Shown piece after piece: positions 45,716 through 54,505 of a stretch of DNA of 64,000 bases. Within the stretch, counting starts at the first letter, position 1; each line of letters begins with the position of its first letter. The translations under genes and the position numbers were made by a program. The notes below the pieces were generated by a model. That model ran no database searches. It worked only from the letters and a program-made list of their open reading frames with translations, and had not been told where the DNA came from. The DNA comes from a bacterium (GTDB taxonomy: Bacteria; Pseudomonadota; Alphaproteobacteria; Rhizobiales; Aestuariivirgaceae), in the NCBI GenBank assembly GCA_022842165.1, contig JALHQC010000014.1, positions 1 to 64,000 of the forward strand, in the 5' to 3' direction.

Positions 45716-46552
45716 ATGACCGATCTTCAGACGACCATCGAACAGGCCTGGGAGGCCCGCGACAAGGTCAACCTCGAAACGAAGGGTGCCGTCCGTGACG
45801 CGGTGAATGCCGCGCTTGGGCTGCTGGATTCCGGCAAGGCCCGCGTCGCCGGGAAGGTCGATGGCGAGTGGCAGGTGAACCAGTGGCTGAAGAAAGCCGT
45901 GCTGCTGTCCTTCCGCTTGAACGACATGGCGATGATCCCGGGCGGTCCCGGCGGGTCGAGCTGGTGGGACAAGGTGCCTTCGAAGTTCGACGGCTGGACC
46001 GAGAAGGAATACCGTAGCAGTGGCTTCCGCGCCGTGCCGAACTGCATCGTGCGGAAATCCGCCTATATCGCGCCGGGCGCCATCCTGATGCCGAGTTTCG
46101 TGAACCTGGGCGCTTATGTCGACACCGGCACCATGGTCGATACCTGGGTGACGGTCGGCTCCTGCGCCCAGATCGGCAAGAACGTGCATCTGTCCGGCGG
46201 CGTCGGCATCGGCGGCGTGCTGGAGCCGATGCAGGCCGGCCCCACCATCATCGAGGACAATTGCTTCATCGGCGCGCGCTCGGAAGTGGTCGAGGGCGTG
46301 ATCGTCGGCGAAGGCTCGGTCATTTCCATGGGCGTGTTCATCGGCCAATCCACCAAGATCATCGAGCGCGACACCGGCAAGGTGCACATGGGCAAGGTGC
46401 CGCCCTATTCGGTGGTCGTTTCCGGCTCGCTGCCGCAGAAGCCCTATGCCGATGGCTCGCCGTCGCCCTCGCTCTATTGCGCGGTGATCGTCAAGCGGGT
46501 CGACGAAAAGACCCGGTCCAAGACCTCGATCAATGAACTGTTGAGGGACTGA
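45716..46552 (+). CDS. dapD: Tetrahydrodipicolinate N-succinyltransferase
   Basis: 278 residues. N-terminal helical domain with [20 protein letters not shown], then a left-handed beta-helix of hexapeptide repeats ([40 protein letters not shown]) and the substrate loop [17 protein letters not shown]. It succinylates tetrahydrodipicolinate in the lysine/meso-diaminopimelate pathway. A CAGGAG site is 7 bp before the ATG. dapE of the same pathway is 500 bp downstream. Confidence 0.96.
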   Translation: MTDLQTTIEQAWEARDKVNLETKGAVRDAVNAALGLLDSGKARVAGKVDGEWQVNQWLKKAVLLSFRLNDMAMIPGGPGGSSWWDKVPSKFDGWTEKEYRSSGFRAVPNCIVRKSAYIAPGAILMPSFVNLGAYVDTGTMVDTWVTVGSCAQIGKNVHLSGGVGIGGVLEPMQAGPTIIEDNCFIGARSEVVEGVIVGEGSVISMGVFIGQSTKIIERDTGKVHMGKVPPYSVVVSGSLPQKPYADGSPSPSLYCAVIVKRVDEKTRSKTSINELLRD

Positions 46553-46637
46553 GCCTCCCCCTTCCCGTTGGCCCCGGTTTGAGCGATATTGACGCCGGGG
46601 CTATCAACGGCGCGCAGCGCCTTGCAAGGGGGGAATA

Positions 46638-46991
46638 ATGGACTGGAAGTATCTCTACACGAGTCTGGAAGGCCGTATCGGCCGCCAGACCTTCTGGATG
46701 GGCGTCATCGTCCTCATCGTCATCAGTATGGTGTTTACGGTGCTGGACGCGATCCTCGGAACGCGAACCGACAGCGGCATTGGAATTCTCGGCGCGCTGT
46801 TCAGTCTTGTGGCGATCTATCCCTCGATCGTGCTCTACGCCAAGCGCTGGCACGACCGCGGCAAATCCGGCTGGTGGTCGCTGATCGGCCTGGTGCCGAT
46901 CATCGGCTTCATCTGGATCATCGTCGAGCTCGGAATCCTCAAGGGTATCGACGGACCGAACCAGTATGGAGCCGATCCTGTTCCGGCGTGA
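46638..46991 (+). CDS. DUF805 inner-membrane protein
   Basis: 117 residues. The DUF805 pattern is complete: GRIGRQTFWMGVIVLIVISM (first helix), YAKRWHDRGKSGWWSLIGLV (conserved RxHDxGxSGWW loop), a last helix IGFIWIIVELG, and a tail GTNEYG-like GPNQYGADP. About four membrane helices. Function is unknown. It sits between dapD and dapE; such insertion is seen in related genomes and need not mean a link to lysine synthesis. AAGGGGGG lies just before the ATG. Confidence 0.9.
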   Translation: MDWKYLYTSLEGRIGRQTFWMGVIVLIVISMVFTVLDAILGTRTDSGIGILGALFSLVAIYPSIVLYAKRWHDRGKSGWWSLIGLVPIIGFIWIIVELGILKGIDGPNQYGADPVPA

Positions 46992-47054
46992 CACCTAAGC
47001 CTGACAGCATCTGAGTGATGACAAATCATGGCGCGGCGTTCACAATGCCGCGCC

Positions 47055-48227
47055 ATGAAGAACACGCCCACCGATCCCGTTCCGCTGCTGCAGGACCTCG
47101 TCCGCTGCAAGTCCGTCACGCCTGCCGAGGGCGGTGCTCTCACCTATCTTGAAAACCTGCTCTCGACCCACGGCTTCACCTGCCAGCGCCTGATTTTCCG
47201 CGAGGAGGGAACGCCGGATGTCGAGAACCTCTTCGCCCGCATCGGCACCGGCGCGCCGCATCTCTGCTTCGCGGGCCACACCGACGTGGTGCCCGAAGGC
47301 CATGCCGAGGGCTGGACCTTTCCGCCCTTCGCCGCCGACATCGCCGATGGCTTCATCTATGGCCGCGGCGCCTGCGACATGAAGGGCTCGGTCGCCGCCT
47401 TCGCGGGCGCCGCCATCGACTTCGTCAGGACGGCGCGAAAGTTCAAGGGCTCGATCTCGTTCCTGATCACTGGCGATGAAGAAGGCCCCGCCATCAACGG
47501 CACGGTGAAGGTGTTGGAATGGATGAAGGACAACGGCCATATCCCCGATCACTGCATCGTCGGTGAGCCGAGTTGCGTGGATCAGCTGGGCGACACGATC
47601 AAGATCGGCCGCCGGGGTTCGCTGAGCTTCGCGGTTACGGTCGAAGGCAAGCAGGGCCACGCCGCCTATCCGCACAAGGCGGATAATCCGATCCCCAAGC
47701 TCGCGCGCTTCATCGACCGCATCTCGTCGGCAAGCCTCGACGGGGGCAACGATCATTTCGATCCCTCGACGCTGGCCGTCACCAGTTTCGATGTCGGCAA
47801 TCCGGCGGGCAACGTGATCCCGTCGCGCGCCGCCGCAAAGTTCAACATCCGCTTCAGCCCCGAGCACAGCTTCGCCTCGCTGAAGACCTGGGCCGAGGGC
47901 GAGATTGCCGCGGTGAAGGCGGAGATGGGCGGCACATGGTCCTATACGGCCACCGAAGGTGCGGATGCCTTCATCACCGAGCCGGGCGCTTTCGTCGGCC
48001 TCGTTCAGGATGCCGTCGAGCGCGAGACGGGTGTCTTGCCGAAGCTCTCGACCAGCGGCGGCACGTCTGACGCGCGCTTCATCAAGGACTATTGCCCGGT
48101 GCTGGAATTCGGCCCCACCAACGCGACGATCCACCAAACCGACGAGCGGATTTCGGTCGACGAATTGCGCGCCACGCAAACGATCTACGGCCGCATCATC
48201 GCGGATTATTTTTCCGCCGAACTGTAA
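47055..48227 (+). CDS. dapE: Succinyl-diaminopimelate desuccinylase
   Basis: 390 residues. Metal ligands are in [12 protein letters not shown] (His, Asp), [11 protein letters not shown] (Asp), [12 protein letters not shown] (catalytic Glu-Glu), IVGEPSC and [11 protein letters not shown]20 peptidase family with a dimerisation insert around [20 protein letters not shown]. It makes LL-diaminopimelate. Two in-frame ATGs are possible (47028, 47055); 47055 gives the family-like [30 protein letters not shown] hairpin (47029-47036/47047-47054) lies exactly between them. The last 22 bp overlap, tail to tail, the end of truA. Confidence 0.94.
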   Translation: MKNTPTDPVPLLQDLVRCKSVTPAEGGALTYLENLLSTHGFTCQRLIFREEGTPDVENLFARIGTGAPHLCFAGHTDVVPEGHAEGWTFPPFAADIADGFIYGRGACDMKGSVAAFAGAAIDFVRTARKFKGSISFLITGDEEGPAINGTVKVLEWMKDNGHIPDHCIVGEPSCVDQLGDTIKIGRRGSLSFAVTVEGKQGHAAYPHKADNPIPKLARFIDRISSASLDGGNDHFDPSTLAVTSFDVGNPAGNVIPSRAAAKFNIRFSPEHSFASLKTWAEGEIAAVKAEMGGTWSYTATEGADAFITEPGAFVGLVQDAVERETGVLPKLSTSGGTSDARFIKDYCPVLEFGPTNATIHQTDERISVDELRATQTIYGRIIADYFSAEL

Positions 48228-48958
48228 TCGACTTTCAGAAGATAGAGGCCTTCGGGCGGCGCCACCGGGCCGCAGGCCGCGCGGTCCTGTGCATCGAGCG
48301 CGCGCTTCATGTCGCGGGGGTGCCATTTTCCCTCGCCCACCTGGCGGAGCGAGCCCACCATCGAGCGCACCTGATTGTGCAGGAAGGAACGGGCATCGGC
48401 GCGCACCTCGATCAGTTCGCCGTAGCGCGCGACATCGAGCCGGTCGAGAGTCTTCACCGGCGAATTTGCCTGGCACTGCGCGGCGCGGAAGGTGGTGAAA
48501 TCATGCTTGCCGACGAGATGCTGTGCGGCCTCGTGCATCGCGGCTGCATCAAGGTCGACCGGCAGCCACCACACCTTGCCCTTGTCGAGTGCCGGCGGGC
48601 TGCGGCGGTTGAGGATGCGGTAGAGATAATGGCGCCGCGTGGCGGAAAAGCGCGCGTGGAAGTCATCAGGGACTTCCGCGACATCGAGAACGCTGACGGG
48701 ATAAGGCCGAAGGTTGCCGTTCAGCGCATTCCGCAGCTTGAACGGATCCCATGACTTCGCGAGGTCGACATGCGCCGCCTGTTCCAGCGCGTGAACGCCG
48801 GCATCGGTGCGGCCCGCGCCATAGACCATGGCGGGCTCGCCATTGATGATGGCGACGGCGCGTTCGAGCACGTCCTGGATCGACGTGCCGCCCGCCTGGG
48901 ACTGCCAGCCGGTGAAGGGGCCGCCGTCATACTCGATGATGAGCTTGTAGCGCGGCAT
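48206..48958 (-). CDS. truA: tRNA pseudouridine synthase A
   Basis: 250 residues. N-terminus [20 protein letters not shown], the catalytic Asp in [18 protein letters not shown], and the C-terminal [17 protein letters not shown] are diagnostic of TruA. It isomerises uridines 38-40 in the tRNA anticodon stem. It follows fmt on the same strand after a palindromic repeat. Confidence 0.95.
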   Translation of the reverse strand: MPRYKLIIEYDGGPFTGWQSQAGGTSIQDVLERAVAIINGEPAMVYGAGRTDAGVHALEQAAHVDLAKSWDPFKLRNALNGNLRPYPVSVLDVAEVPDDFHARFSATRRHYLYRILNRRSPPALDKGKVWWLPVDLDAAAMHEAAQHLVGKHDFTTFRAAQCQANSPVKTLDRLDVARYGELIEVRADARSFLHNQVRSMVGSLRQVGEGKWHPRDMKRALDAQDRAACGPVAPPEGLYLLKVDYSSAEK

Positions 48959-48975
48959 CAGGTGAACCCCATATG

Positions 48976-49119
48976 TCCCCTCTCCTCCACGCATGTGGGG
49001 GAGAGGGCAGGGTGAGGGGATATGCACCGCGCAGACCGGCTTCCGAAAGACGAGGTCGTGGCAGCCGCCCCCTCACCCCGCCCTCTCCCCCGCTGAAGCG
49101 GGGAAGAGGGGGAAGGGGA
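48976..49119. repeat. Palindromic repeat, family B-like (copy 3)
   Basis: CCCCTCTCCTCCACGCATGT with GGGGGAGAGGGCAGGGTGAGG on the left half and CCCCCTCACCCCGCCCTCTC with GAAGCGGGGAAGAGGGGGA on the right, forming a long imperfect hairpin between fmt and truA. It shares the CCCCTCAC/GTGAGGGG ends of the elements flanking the DUF559 gene. Confidence 0.75.
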
Positions 49120-49136
49120 AATGGCGAACTGCACGC

Positions 49137-50039
49137 TCATGTCTTCGTCCCCCTGGCAATCGGAAAGCCCCGCAGGAAAACATCTGCCTCCATCACGCCC
49201 TTGCCCTCGCGCTGCAGTTTCAGCAGGCGGAGTGCGCCCGTTCCGCAGCCGACGGTGAGGCGATCGTCGATGAAGCTTCCGGCATCGCCCGAGGCTTTGA
49301 CGCTCTCGCAGGCGAGAACCTTGATACGCGTGCCGTTCAGCTGAAACCACGCGCCGGGAAAGGGCGAGAGGCCGTGAATGTGATTGCGGACCTGCTCGGC
49401 GGGTTTCGTGAAGTCGATCCTCGCTTCCGCCTTGTCGATCTTCTTCGCGTAGGTGACGCCCTCCTCGGGCTGCGGCGTGCAGGCGATGGTCTCCTGCGCC
49501 AGTACCTCGACCATCAGCCGCGCGCCGAGTGCGGCGAGTTCGTCGTGCAGCGTTTGCGCCGTCATGCCGGCCGTGATGGCGACGCGGCCTGTCCTGCACA
49601 TCGGCCCGGTGTCGAGGCCTTCCTCCATCCGCATGATGGTGACGCCCGATTGCGTGTCGCCCGACATGATGGCGCGCTGGATCGGAGCCGCTCCCCGCCA
49701 GCGCGGCAGCAGCGAGGCGTGGACATTGAAGCAGCCGAGCTTCGGCGCATCGAGGATCGCTTTCGGCAGCAGCAGGCCATAGGCCACGACCACCGCCGCC
49801 TCAACGCCGAGCGCCGCGAAACGCGCCTGCTCCTCGGCGGATTTGAGCGAGACTGGCGTGCGGACCTCGATACCCTGAGACATTGCGAAGGCATGAACCG
49901 GTGAGGACCTTGTCTCCATGCCGCGCCCGGCGGGCCGTGGCGGCTGGGAATAGACGCAAGCGATCGCGTGGCCCGCGCCGAGCAGCGCCTTCAGCGTTTC
50001 GACCGCGAAATCCGGCGTTCCCATGAAAGCGAGGCGCAT
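49137..50039 (-). CDS. fmt: Methionyl-tRNA formyltransferase
   Basis: 300 residues. The formyltetrahydrofolate site [20 protein letters not shown] contains the catalytic Asn and His, and [10 protein letters not shown] the catalytic Asp. The C-terminal tRNA-binding beta barrel starts near residue 210. It formylates initiator Met-tRNA. It begins 4 bp after def ends, as is usual. Confidence 0.96.
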   Translation of the reverse strand: MRLAFMGTPDFAVETLKALLGAGHAIACVYSQPPRPAGRGMETRSSPVHAFAMSQGIEVRTPVSLKSAEEQARFAALGVEAAVVVAYGLLLPKAILDAPKLGCFNVHASLLPRWRGAAPIQRAIMSGDTQSGVTIMRMEEGLDTGPMCRTGRVAITAGMTAQTLHDELAALGARLMVEVLAQETIACTPQPEEGVTYAKKIDKAEARIDFTKPAEQVRNHIHGLSPFPGAWFQLNGTRIKVLACESVKASGDAGSFIDDRLTVGCGTGALRLLKLQREGKGVMEADVFLRGFPIARGTKT

Positions 50040-50043
50040 CGGC

Positions 50044-50562
50044 TCAGAGCTTGCCCAGCTTCTGGGCCTTCATGAATTTCTTGAGCACGCGGTCGCGCTT
50101 CAGTTTCGAGATGTGGTCGATGAACAGGATGCCGTCGAGATGGTCGATCTCGTGCTGGAGGCAGGTGGCGAGCAGGCCTTGGGCCTCGATCTCCTTAGCC
50201 TCGCCCTGGCGGTCGAGATAGCGCATCCGGATCTCGGCGGGCCTCGTCACCATCTCGTAGTAATCGGGGATCGACAGGCAGCCTTCCTCATAATCGCTTT
50301 GCTGCTCGCTCGACCAGGTAATCTCGGGATTGGCGACGAACAGGGGCTTTGCCTCTTCGCCTTCCTTCGCAAGATCGACCACCAGCAGGCGCTGCGGCAC
50401 GCCGATCTGGATCGCGGCAAGGCCGATGCCCGGCGCTTCGTACATCGTCTCCAGCATGTCGTCCCAGAGTCTCCGCGTTGCATTGTCGACGGCGCCAACG
50501 GGCTTCGAAACCTCGCGGAGGATCTTCTCGTCGGGCAGCGTGATGATGGAGCGGAGCGTCAT
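50044..50562 (-). CDS. def: Peptide deformylase
   Basis: 172 residues with all three motifs: [18 protein letters not shown] (Cys metal ligand) and [14 protein letters not shown] (HExxH). It removes the formyl group from nascent proteins, paired functionally with fmt next to it. Confidence 0.96.
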   Translation of the reverse strand: MTLRSIITLPDEKILREVSKPVGAVDNATRRLWDDMLETMYEAPGIGLAAIQIGVPQRLLVVDLAKEGEEAKPLFVANPEITWSSEQQSDYEEGCLSIPDYYEMVTRPAEIRMRYLDRQGEAKEIEAQGLLATCLQHEIDHLDGILFIDHISKLKRDRVLKKFMKAQKLGKL

Positions 50563-50611
50563 GCCCCGTCAGATAGTTGAGGCGGCTTCCGTGGTCAATC
50601 GGCCCCTCTCC

Positions 50612-51073
50612 CTACTGCCAGTCATAGGAGCGGATGCAGCGCGCGCGCTTTGGAATGCCTTCGGCAAAGCTCAGCGTTGCCGTATCGAAGCCCCAGCCCT
50701 GCAGGCGGCAGTGATGGCGATCGGCCTTGCGGTGCTTGTGCTTGCCATAAGTCTTGTGGGCATGAGCCTTGTGCTTATGGGCCTTGTGCTTATGGGCGAT
50801 GTGTTGATGGCTGCGGAGCCTGAAATCGCCATGTTTGCCCTTGCCCGGAGGTGCCTGGTACCAATAGCTCGGCTGGCCAGCGAGGCCCGCGTGCTGGCCC
50901 GGCGCATAGACCATGCGCGGCCTGCAGTGCCTGAAATGGGCGTTGCAGGTCTTTTCGATGACATAGGGCCGGTGCATGAGAACATCGGCCTTGTGGGCCA
51001 GCGCGGGGCCGGCCGCACCTGCCGCGAAGGCCGCCAGAACCACGGCAAGGAAACTCAGGATCGTCCGGCGCAT
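50612..51073 (-). CDS. Secreted His/Lys-rich protein, function unknown
   Basis: 153 residues. A signal peptide (MRRTILSFLAVVLAAFAAGAAGPALA) is followed by a segment with paired cysteines (TCNAHFRHC), a PGQHAGLAGQPSYW stretch, and about 30 residues dominated by His and Lys with KHKAH repeats (about 100-130). The end contains two more Cys. The AAGGAGA site just before the ATG at 51073 decides the start over an upstream in-frame ATG. The His-rich region is likely to bind metal ions such as Ni, Zn or Cu; that is inference. It stands upstream of def but separated from it. Confidence 0.75.
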   Translation of the reverse strand: MRRTILSFLAVVLAAFAAGAAGPALAHKADVLMHRPYVIEKTCNAHFRHCRPRMVYAPGQHAGLAGQPSYWYQAPPGKGKHGDFRLRSHQHIAHKHKAHKHKAHAHKTYGKHKHRKADRHHCRLQGWGFDTATLSFAEGIPKRARCIRSYDWQ

Positions 51074-51210
51074 CGGCAATCTCCTTTTTAAGTCCTCTGA
51101 CCAGTCAATGTCGGGCCGCATTGCAACCGCCGTCAACCTTCAAGTCACAACAGCCTGAACGCCGCTTTGTTTCCTCCCCGGCAGCGGGCCGGGCGGGAAC
51201 GCCCCGGCCC

Positions 51211-51239
51211 TTGCCTTTTTGGCCCCGGCAGACCATATA
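51211..51239 (+). promoter_or_regulatory. Promoter of the SRP RNA gene
   Basis: TTGCCT (51211-51216), 17-bp spacer, CATATA (51234-51239). The predicted transcription start, about 51246, coincides with the 5' end of the SRP RNA. Confidence 0.65.
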
Positions 51240-51245
51240 GCCCCC

Positions 51246-51343
51246 GGGAGGTTGGCGGCGGACGTGCCGCTCGCCAACCGGGTCAGGTCCGGAAGGAAGC
51301 AGCCCCAACGAGTCCGGAACGGGTTGCCCGTCCAGCCTCCCAC
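51246..51343 (+). ncRNA. ffs: Signal recognition particle RNA, small bacterial type
   Basis: About 98 nt. The universally conserved apical domain GTCAGGTCCGGAAGGAAGCA (51282-51301) followed by GCCCC is unmistakable, and the outer arms GGGAGGTTGGC at the 5' end and CCAGCCTCCC at the 3' end pair. It is the scaffold that binds Ffh and the receptor for membrane targeting. Location just before dnaX is common in alphaproteobacteria. Confidence 0.95.
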
Positions 51344-51370
51344 CTCTATTTCCAGGCCCGGAAGCCCGCC

Positions 51371-53077
51371 ATGGTCGAGAATTCAAGCGGCGCGAACGCT
51401 ACCGGGTATCGCGTTCTCGCCCGCAAATACCGCCCCCGGACATTCCCTGACCTGATCGGCCAGGAAGCGATGGTGCGCACCCTGACGAACGCCTTCGCCA
51501 GTGGCCGTATCGCCCAGGGCTTCATGCTGACGGGTGTGCGCGGCGTCGGCAAGACGACCACCGCCCGCCTCATTGCCCGCGCGCTGAACTACGGCGACAG
51601 GCCCACGATCGACATGCCGGATTATGGCCCGCATTGCGAGGCGATCCTCGAATCGCGCCACATGGACGTGATCGAGATGGACGCGGCGTCGAACACCGGC
51701 GTCGACAACATGCGCGAGATCATCGAGAGCGTGCGCTATGCCCCCGTCCAGGCGCGCTACAAGGTCTATATCATCGACGAAGTGCACATGCTCTCGAAGA
51801 GCGCCTTCAACGCGCTTCTGAAGACGCTGGAAGAGCCGCCGCCGCATGTGAAGTTCATCTTCGCCACGACCGAGATCAACAAGGTTCCCGTGACGATCCT
51901 GTCGCGCTGCCAGCGCTTCGACCTGAAGCGGCTGGATGCGGCAGTGCTGGCCTCGCATTATGCGGAGATCGCCGCGAAGGAAGAGGTGGAAGCCGAAGCC
52001 GATGCGCTGGCGATGATCGCGCGCGCCGCCGAAGGCTCGGTGCGCGATGGCCTCTCGCTGCTGGATCAGGCGATCGCCTATGGCGAGGGCAAGGTGAAAG
52101 CTTTGGACGTCGCAGCCATGCTGGGGCTGATGGACCGTTCCCGTATCATCGACCTGTTCGCGGCGGTGATGAAAGGCGACACGGCAGGAGCGATCCGCGA
52201 GATCGAGACCCAGTACCATGACGGCGGCGATCCGCGCCGCATATTGAGCGATCTGGCAGACTACGTGCACTGGGTGACGCGGTTGAAGGTGGTGAAGGAC
52301 TCTGCCTTGTCCGATACCTCCCGAACCGAAGCCGAGAAGACACGAGGCGCCGAGCATGCAGGCCAGATCGGCATGGCGCATCTGACCAGGGCCTGGTCGA
52401 TGCTCCTGAAGGGCATCCGCGAGACCGAGCTTCATGCCGATCCGCTGATGGCCGCCGAAATGGTGCTGATCAAGCTCGCTCATGCCGCCGACTTGCCCGG
52501 CGGCGAGGAACTGGCGAAGCTTGTAAAGAGCGCGCCGCCGCAGGGTGAGCGCGTGGTGCCGATGAACGCGCGCGAGCTTTTGCGCGGCAATGGCGGGGAG
52601 CCCGCCGAAACGCAATCGGTTTTGGCCGTGAAGCAGCAGGTATCGAGCACGCCGGCACAGACCGAAACCCGCGCCTTCTCGAGTTTTGCCGATATCATCG
52701 CGCTGGCGGTTGAAAAGCGCGACATCAAGCTGAAATCCGACCTCGAGGCGCTGGTGCGCCCCATCCGCGTCAGCACCGGGCAGTTTGAGCTCGCCCTTGA
52801 ACCGGGCGCGCACCCCGGCCTTCCCGGTGAGATTTCGCGGAAGCTCGAATCCTGGACGGGCATGCGCTGGATGGTGATGGTGGCGAAGGATGGCGGCGAC
52901 AAGCCTCTGGCCCGCCAGAAACAGGAAAGCCGCGACAGCCTGTTCCTCATGGCGCGCGAGCACCCCGATGTGCAGGCTGTGCTGAAGCGCTTTCCGGGCG
53001 CCGAGATCATCGACGTCAGGGAACCCGAACCGATAATTCCCCAACCATTGAGTGAGAGCGATGAAGAATCTCGGTGA
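51371..53077 (+). CDS. dnaX: DNA polymerase III subunits gamma/tau
   Basis: 568 residues. [20 protein letters not shown] at the start, Walker [15 protein letters not shown], Walker B/sensor region [26 protein letters not shown], sensor 1 [12 protein letters not shown] and the Arg finger [11 protein letters not shown] are present; a tau-like C-terminal part follows (about 370-568). It is the clamp-loader motor. The four Zn-binding cysteines of E. coli DnaX are not kept: only GPHCEAI remains. A longer frame starting before the SRP RNA is rejected. It overlaps ybaB by 17 bp. Confidence 0.95.
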   Translation: MVENSSGANATGYRVLARKYRPRTFPDLIGQEAMVRTLTNAFASGRIAQGFMLTGVRGVGKTTTARLIARALNYGDRPTIDMPDYGPHCEAILESRHMDVIEMDAASNTGVDNMREIIESVRYAPVQARYKVYIIDEVHMLSKSAFNALLKTLEEPPPHVKFIFATTEINKVPVTILSRCQRFDLKRLDAAVLASHYAEIAAKEEVEAEADALAMIARAAEGSVRDGLSLLDQAIAYGEGKVKALDVAAMLGLMDRSRIIDLFAAVMKGDTAGAIREIETQYHDGGDPRRILSDLADYVHWVTRLKVVKDSALSDTSRTEAEKTRGAEHAGQIGMAHLTRAWSMLLKGIRETELHADPLMAAEMVLIKLAHAADLPGGEELAKLVKSAPPQGERVVPMNARELLRGNGGEPAETQSVLAVKQQVSSTPAQTETRAFSSFADIIALAVEKRDIKLKSDLEALVRPIRVSTGQFELALEPGAHPGLPGEISRKLESWTGMRWMVMVAKDGGDKPLARQKQESRDSLFLMAREHPDVQAVLKRFPGAEIIDVREPEPIIPQPLSESDEESR

Positions 53078-53384
53078 CATGATGAAGCAGGTGCAGGCCA
53101 TGCAGGAGCGCATGGCCGAGATGCAGGCGAAGCTCGAGCAGGCGAGCGTCACCGGCCAGTCCGGCGGCGGCCTTGTCAAGGTGACGCTGAACGGCAAGGG
53201 CGCCATGACCGGCCTTGTGATCGATCCCTCGCTTATGAGCCCCGAGGAAAAGGAAATCCTCGAGGACCTGATCGTGGCGGCCCATGCCGATGCGAAATCG
53301 AAATCCGAAGCGATGATGGCGGAAGAAATGAAATCCGTGACGGGCGGGCTTCCCCTGCCGCCGGGAATGAAACTTCCCTTCTGA
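53061..53384 (+). CDS. YbaB/EbfC nucleoid-associated protein
   Basis: 107 residues: [20 protein letters not shown] at the start, then [20 protein letters not shown] and [19 protein letters not shown]. This is the usual YbaB pattern of helix-strand-helix. It binds DNA as a dimer and is almost always encoded between dnaX and recR, as here. The ATG lies within the dnaX end. Confidence 0.94.
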   Translation: MKNLGDMMKQVQAMQERMAEMQAKLEQASVTGQSGGGLVKVTLNGKGAMTGLVIDPSLMSPEEKEILEDLIVAAHADAKSKSEAMMAEEMKSVTGGLPLPPGMKLPF

Positions 53385-53989
53385 TGTCGAAGCGCACGAC
53401 CGGCCCCGAGATCGAGCGGCTGATCCAGCTACTCGCCAAATTGCCGGGGCTTGGCCCCCGCTCGGCCCGGCGTGCGGCGCTGCATCTGATCAAGAACCGC
53501 GAGCGCCTGCTGGAGCCCTTGTCAGCGGCGATTGCGGAAGCCCGCGACAAGGTGACGGTGTGCAGCGAATGCGGCAACGTCGATACGGTCGACCCTTGCA
53601 CGCTCTGCACCGATCCGCGCCGCGACCGCTCGATCCTCTGCGTCGTTGAAGAAGTGGGCGACCTCTGGGCGCTGGAGCGCGCCGGCGCCTGGAACGGGCT
53701 TTACCATGTGTTGGGCGGCACATTGTCGGCGATCGAGGGCGTGAGGCCAGAGGACCTTGCCATTTCGGGATTGCTCGAACGCGCCGGAACGGGAAGCGTC
53801 AAGGAAGTGGTGCTGGCGCTCAACGCCACCGTCGAGGGCCAGACCACGGCGCATTACATCACCGAGCGGCTGAAGGGCCTGGGCGTTTCGGCCTCGCGGC
53901 TGGCCCATGGCGTGCCGGTGGGCGGCGAGCTTGACTACCTCGACGAGGGAACGCTGACCCAGGCGATGAGGGCGAGGCGCCCGCTCTAG
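53384..53989 (+). CDS. recR: Recombination protein RecR
   Basis: 201 residues. A helix-hairpin-helix ([20 protein letters not shown]), a Cys4 zinc finger ([17 protein letters not shown]), and a Toprim domain with [13 protein letters not shown] and [19 protein letters not shown]. It loads RecA with RecF/RecO during gap repair. Its ATG overlaps the ybaB stop (TGATG). It is the last gene of dnaX-ybaB-recR. Confidence 0.96.
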   Translation: MSKRTTGPEIERLIQLLAKLPGLGPRSARRAALHLIKNRERLLEPLSAAIAEARDKVTVCSECGNVDTVDPCTLCTDPRRDRSILCVVEEVGDLWALERAGAWNGLYHVLGGTLSAIEGVRPEDLAISGLLERAGTGSVKEVVLALNATVEGQTTAHYITERLKGLGVSASRLAHGVPVGGELDYLDEGTLTQAMRARRPL

Positions 53990-54019
53990 GCGAAAGCCCC
54001 GCCGGTCCGTCCGTGACGG

Positions 54020-54271
54020 TCAACGGTGATTGGCGCCGTCGTCTGCTCCACGGCCCTTGCCGCCCTTGCGGCCGCCGCGGTCATCGCCGGCCGGGTCATC
54101 GGCGCCGCGGCCGCGGCGGACGTGACCAGCCGGATCATCGGCGCCCTGGCCGCCGCGAACGTGGCCGGCAGGATCATCGGCACCCCGGCGGGCAAAGGCG
54201 TCGGTGCTGAGGAACGAGGTTGAGGCGGCAACCGTCAGTCCGAGGGCGAGGGCGGTGAGCGTGAGCTTCAT
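54020..54271 (-). CDS. Small secreted protein with GADDPAGH repeats
   Basis: 83 residues. A signal peptide MKLTLTALALGLTVAASTSF is followed by LSTDAFARR and then three imperfect copies of GADDPAGH(V/D)RGG(Q/R) (about residues 30-65) and a basic Gly-rich tail. No family is recognised. ACGGAG lies ahead of the ATG. Although strongly repetitive, the signal peptide and ribosome-binding site make it a credible gene. Upstream lie boxes like those in front of the PepSY/two-component operon (54346-54375), so co-regulation is possible. It converges on recR. Confidence 0.65.
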   Translation of the reverse strand: MKLTLTALALGLTVAASTSFLSTDAFARRGADDPAGHVRGGQGADDPAGHVRRGRGADDPAGDDRGGRKGGKGRGADDGANHR

Positions 54272-54345
54272 CTGACTACTCCGTGTTTGTGTTGCAGGTC
54301 TGAATGACCATGACGAGGACACTAGTCCACGCGCCCCTGCAGGCG

Positions 54346-54375
54346 CCTGACAGGTGCCGTCAGCCTTCCGTCAGC
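54346..54375. promoter_or_regulatory. Candidate response-regulator boxes (CCTGACAGG and two CCGTCAGC)
   Basis: CCTGACAGG (54346-54354) followed by CCGTCAGC at 54357-54364 and 54368-54375, an 11-bp period. It lies 75-105 bp upstream of the small secreted protein gene (minus strand) and 131-160 bp upstream of the vWA gene (plus strand). The composition and spacing match the set at 35687-35729. Confidence 0.5.
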
Positions 54376-54505
54376 AAGCCCGTTAACGCTTCGTGAACCA
54401 TAATCATCGCGCCGGCTGCCCTGCCGGCCGCCGCGGACCGCCGCTTGCTCCTGCTCTCCTCAATGGCCACCGGCCTGTTCCGGATTGAGACGAGGGAGAA
54501 CCATC

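Noticed and set aside
51186-51222. GGGCCGGG/CCCGGCCC stem followed by TTGCCTTTTT before the SRP RNA, as a terminator
   Set aside because: No upstream plus-strand gene to terminate, and the T-rich part serves as the -35 of the ffs promoter; kept only as a note.
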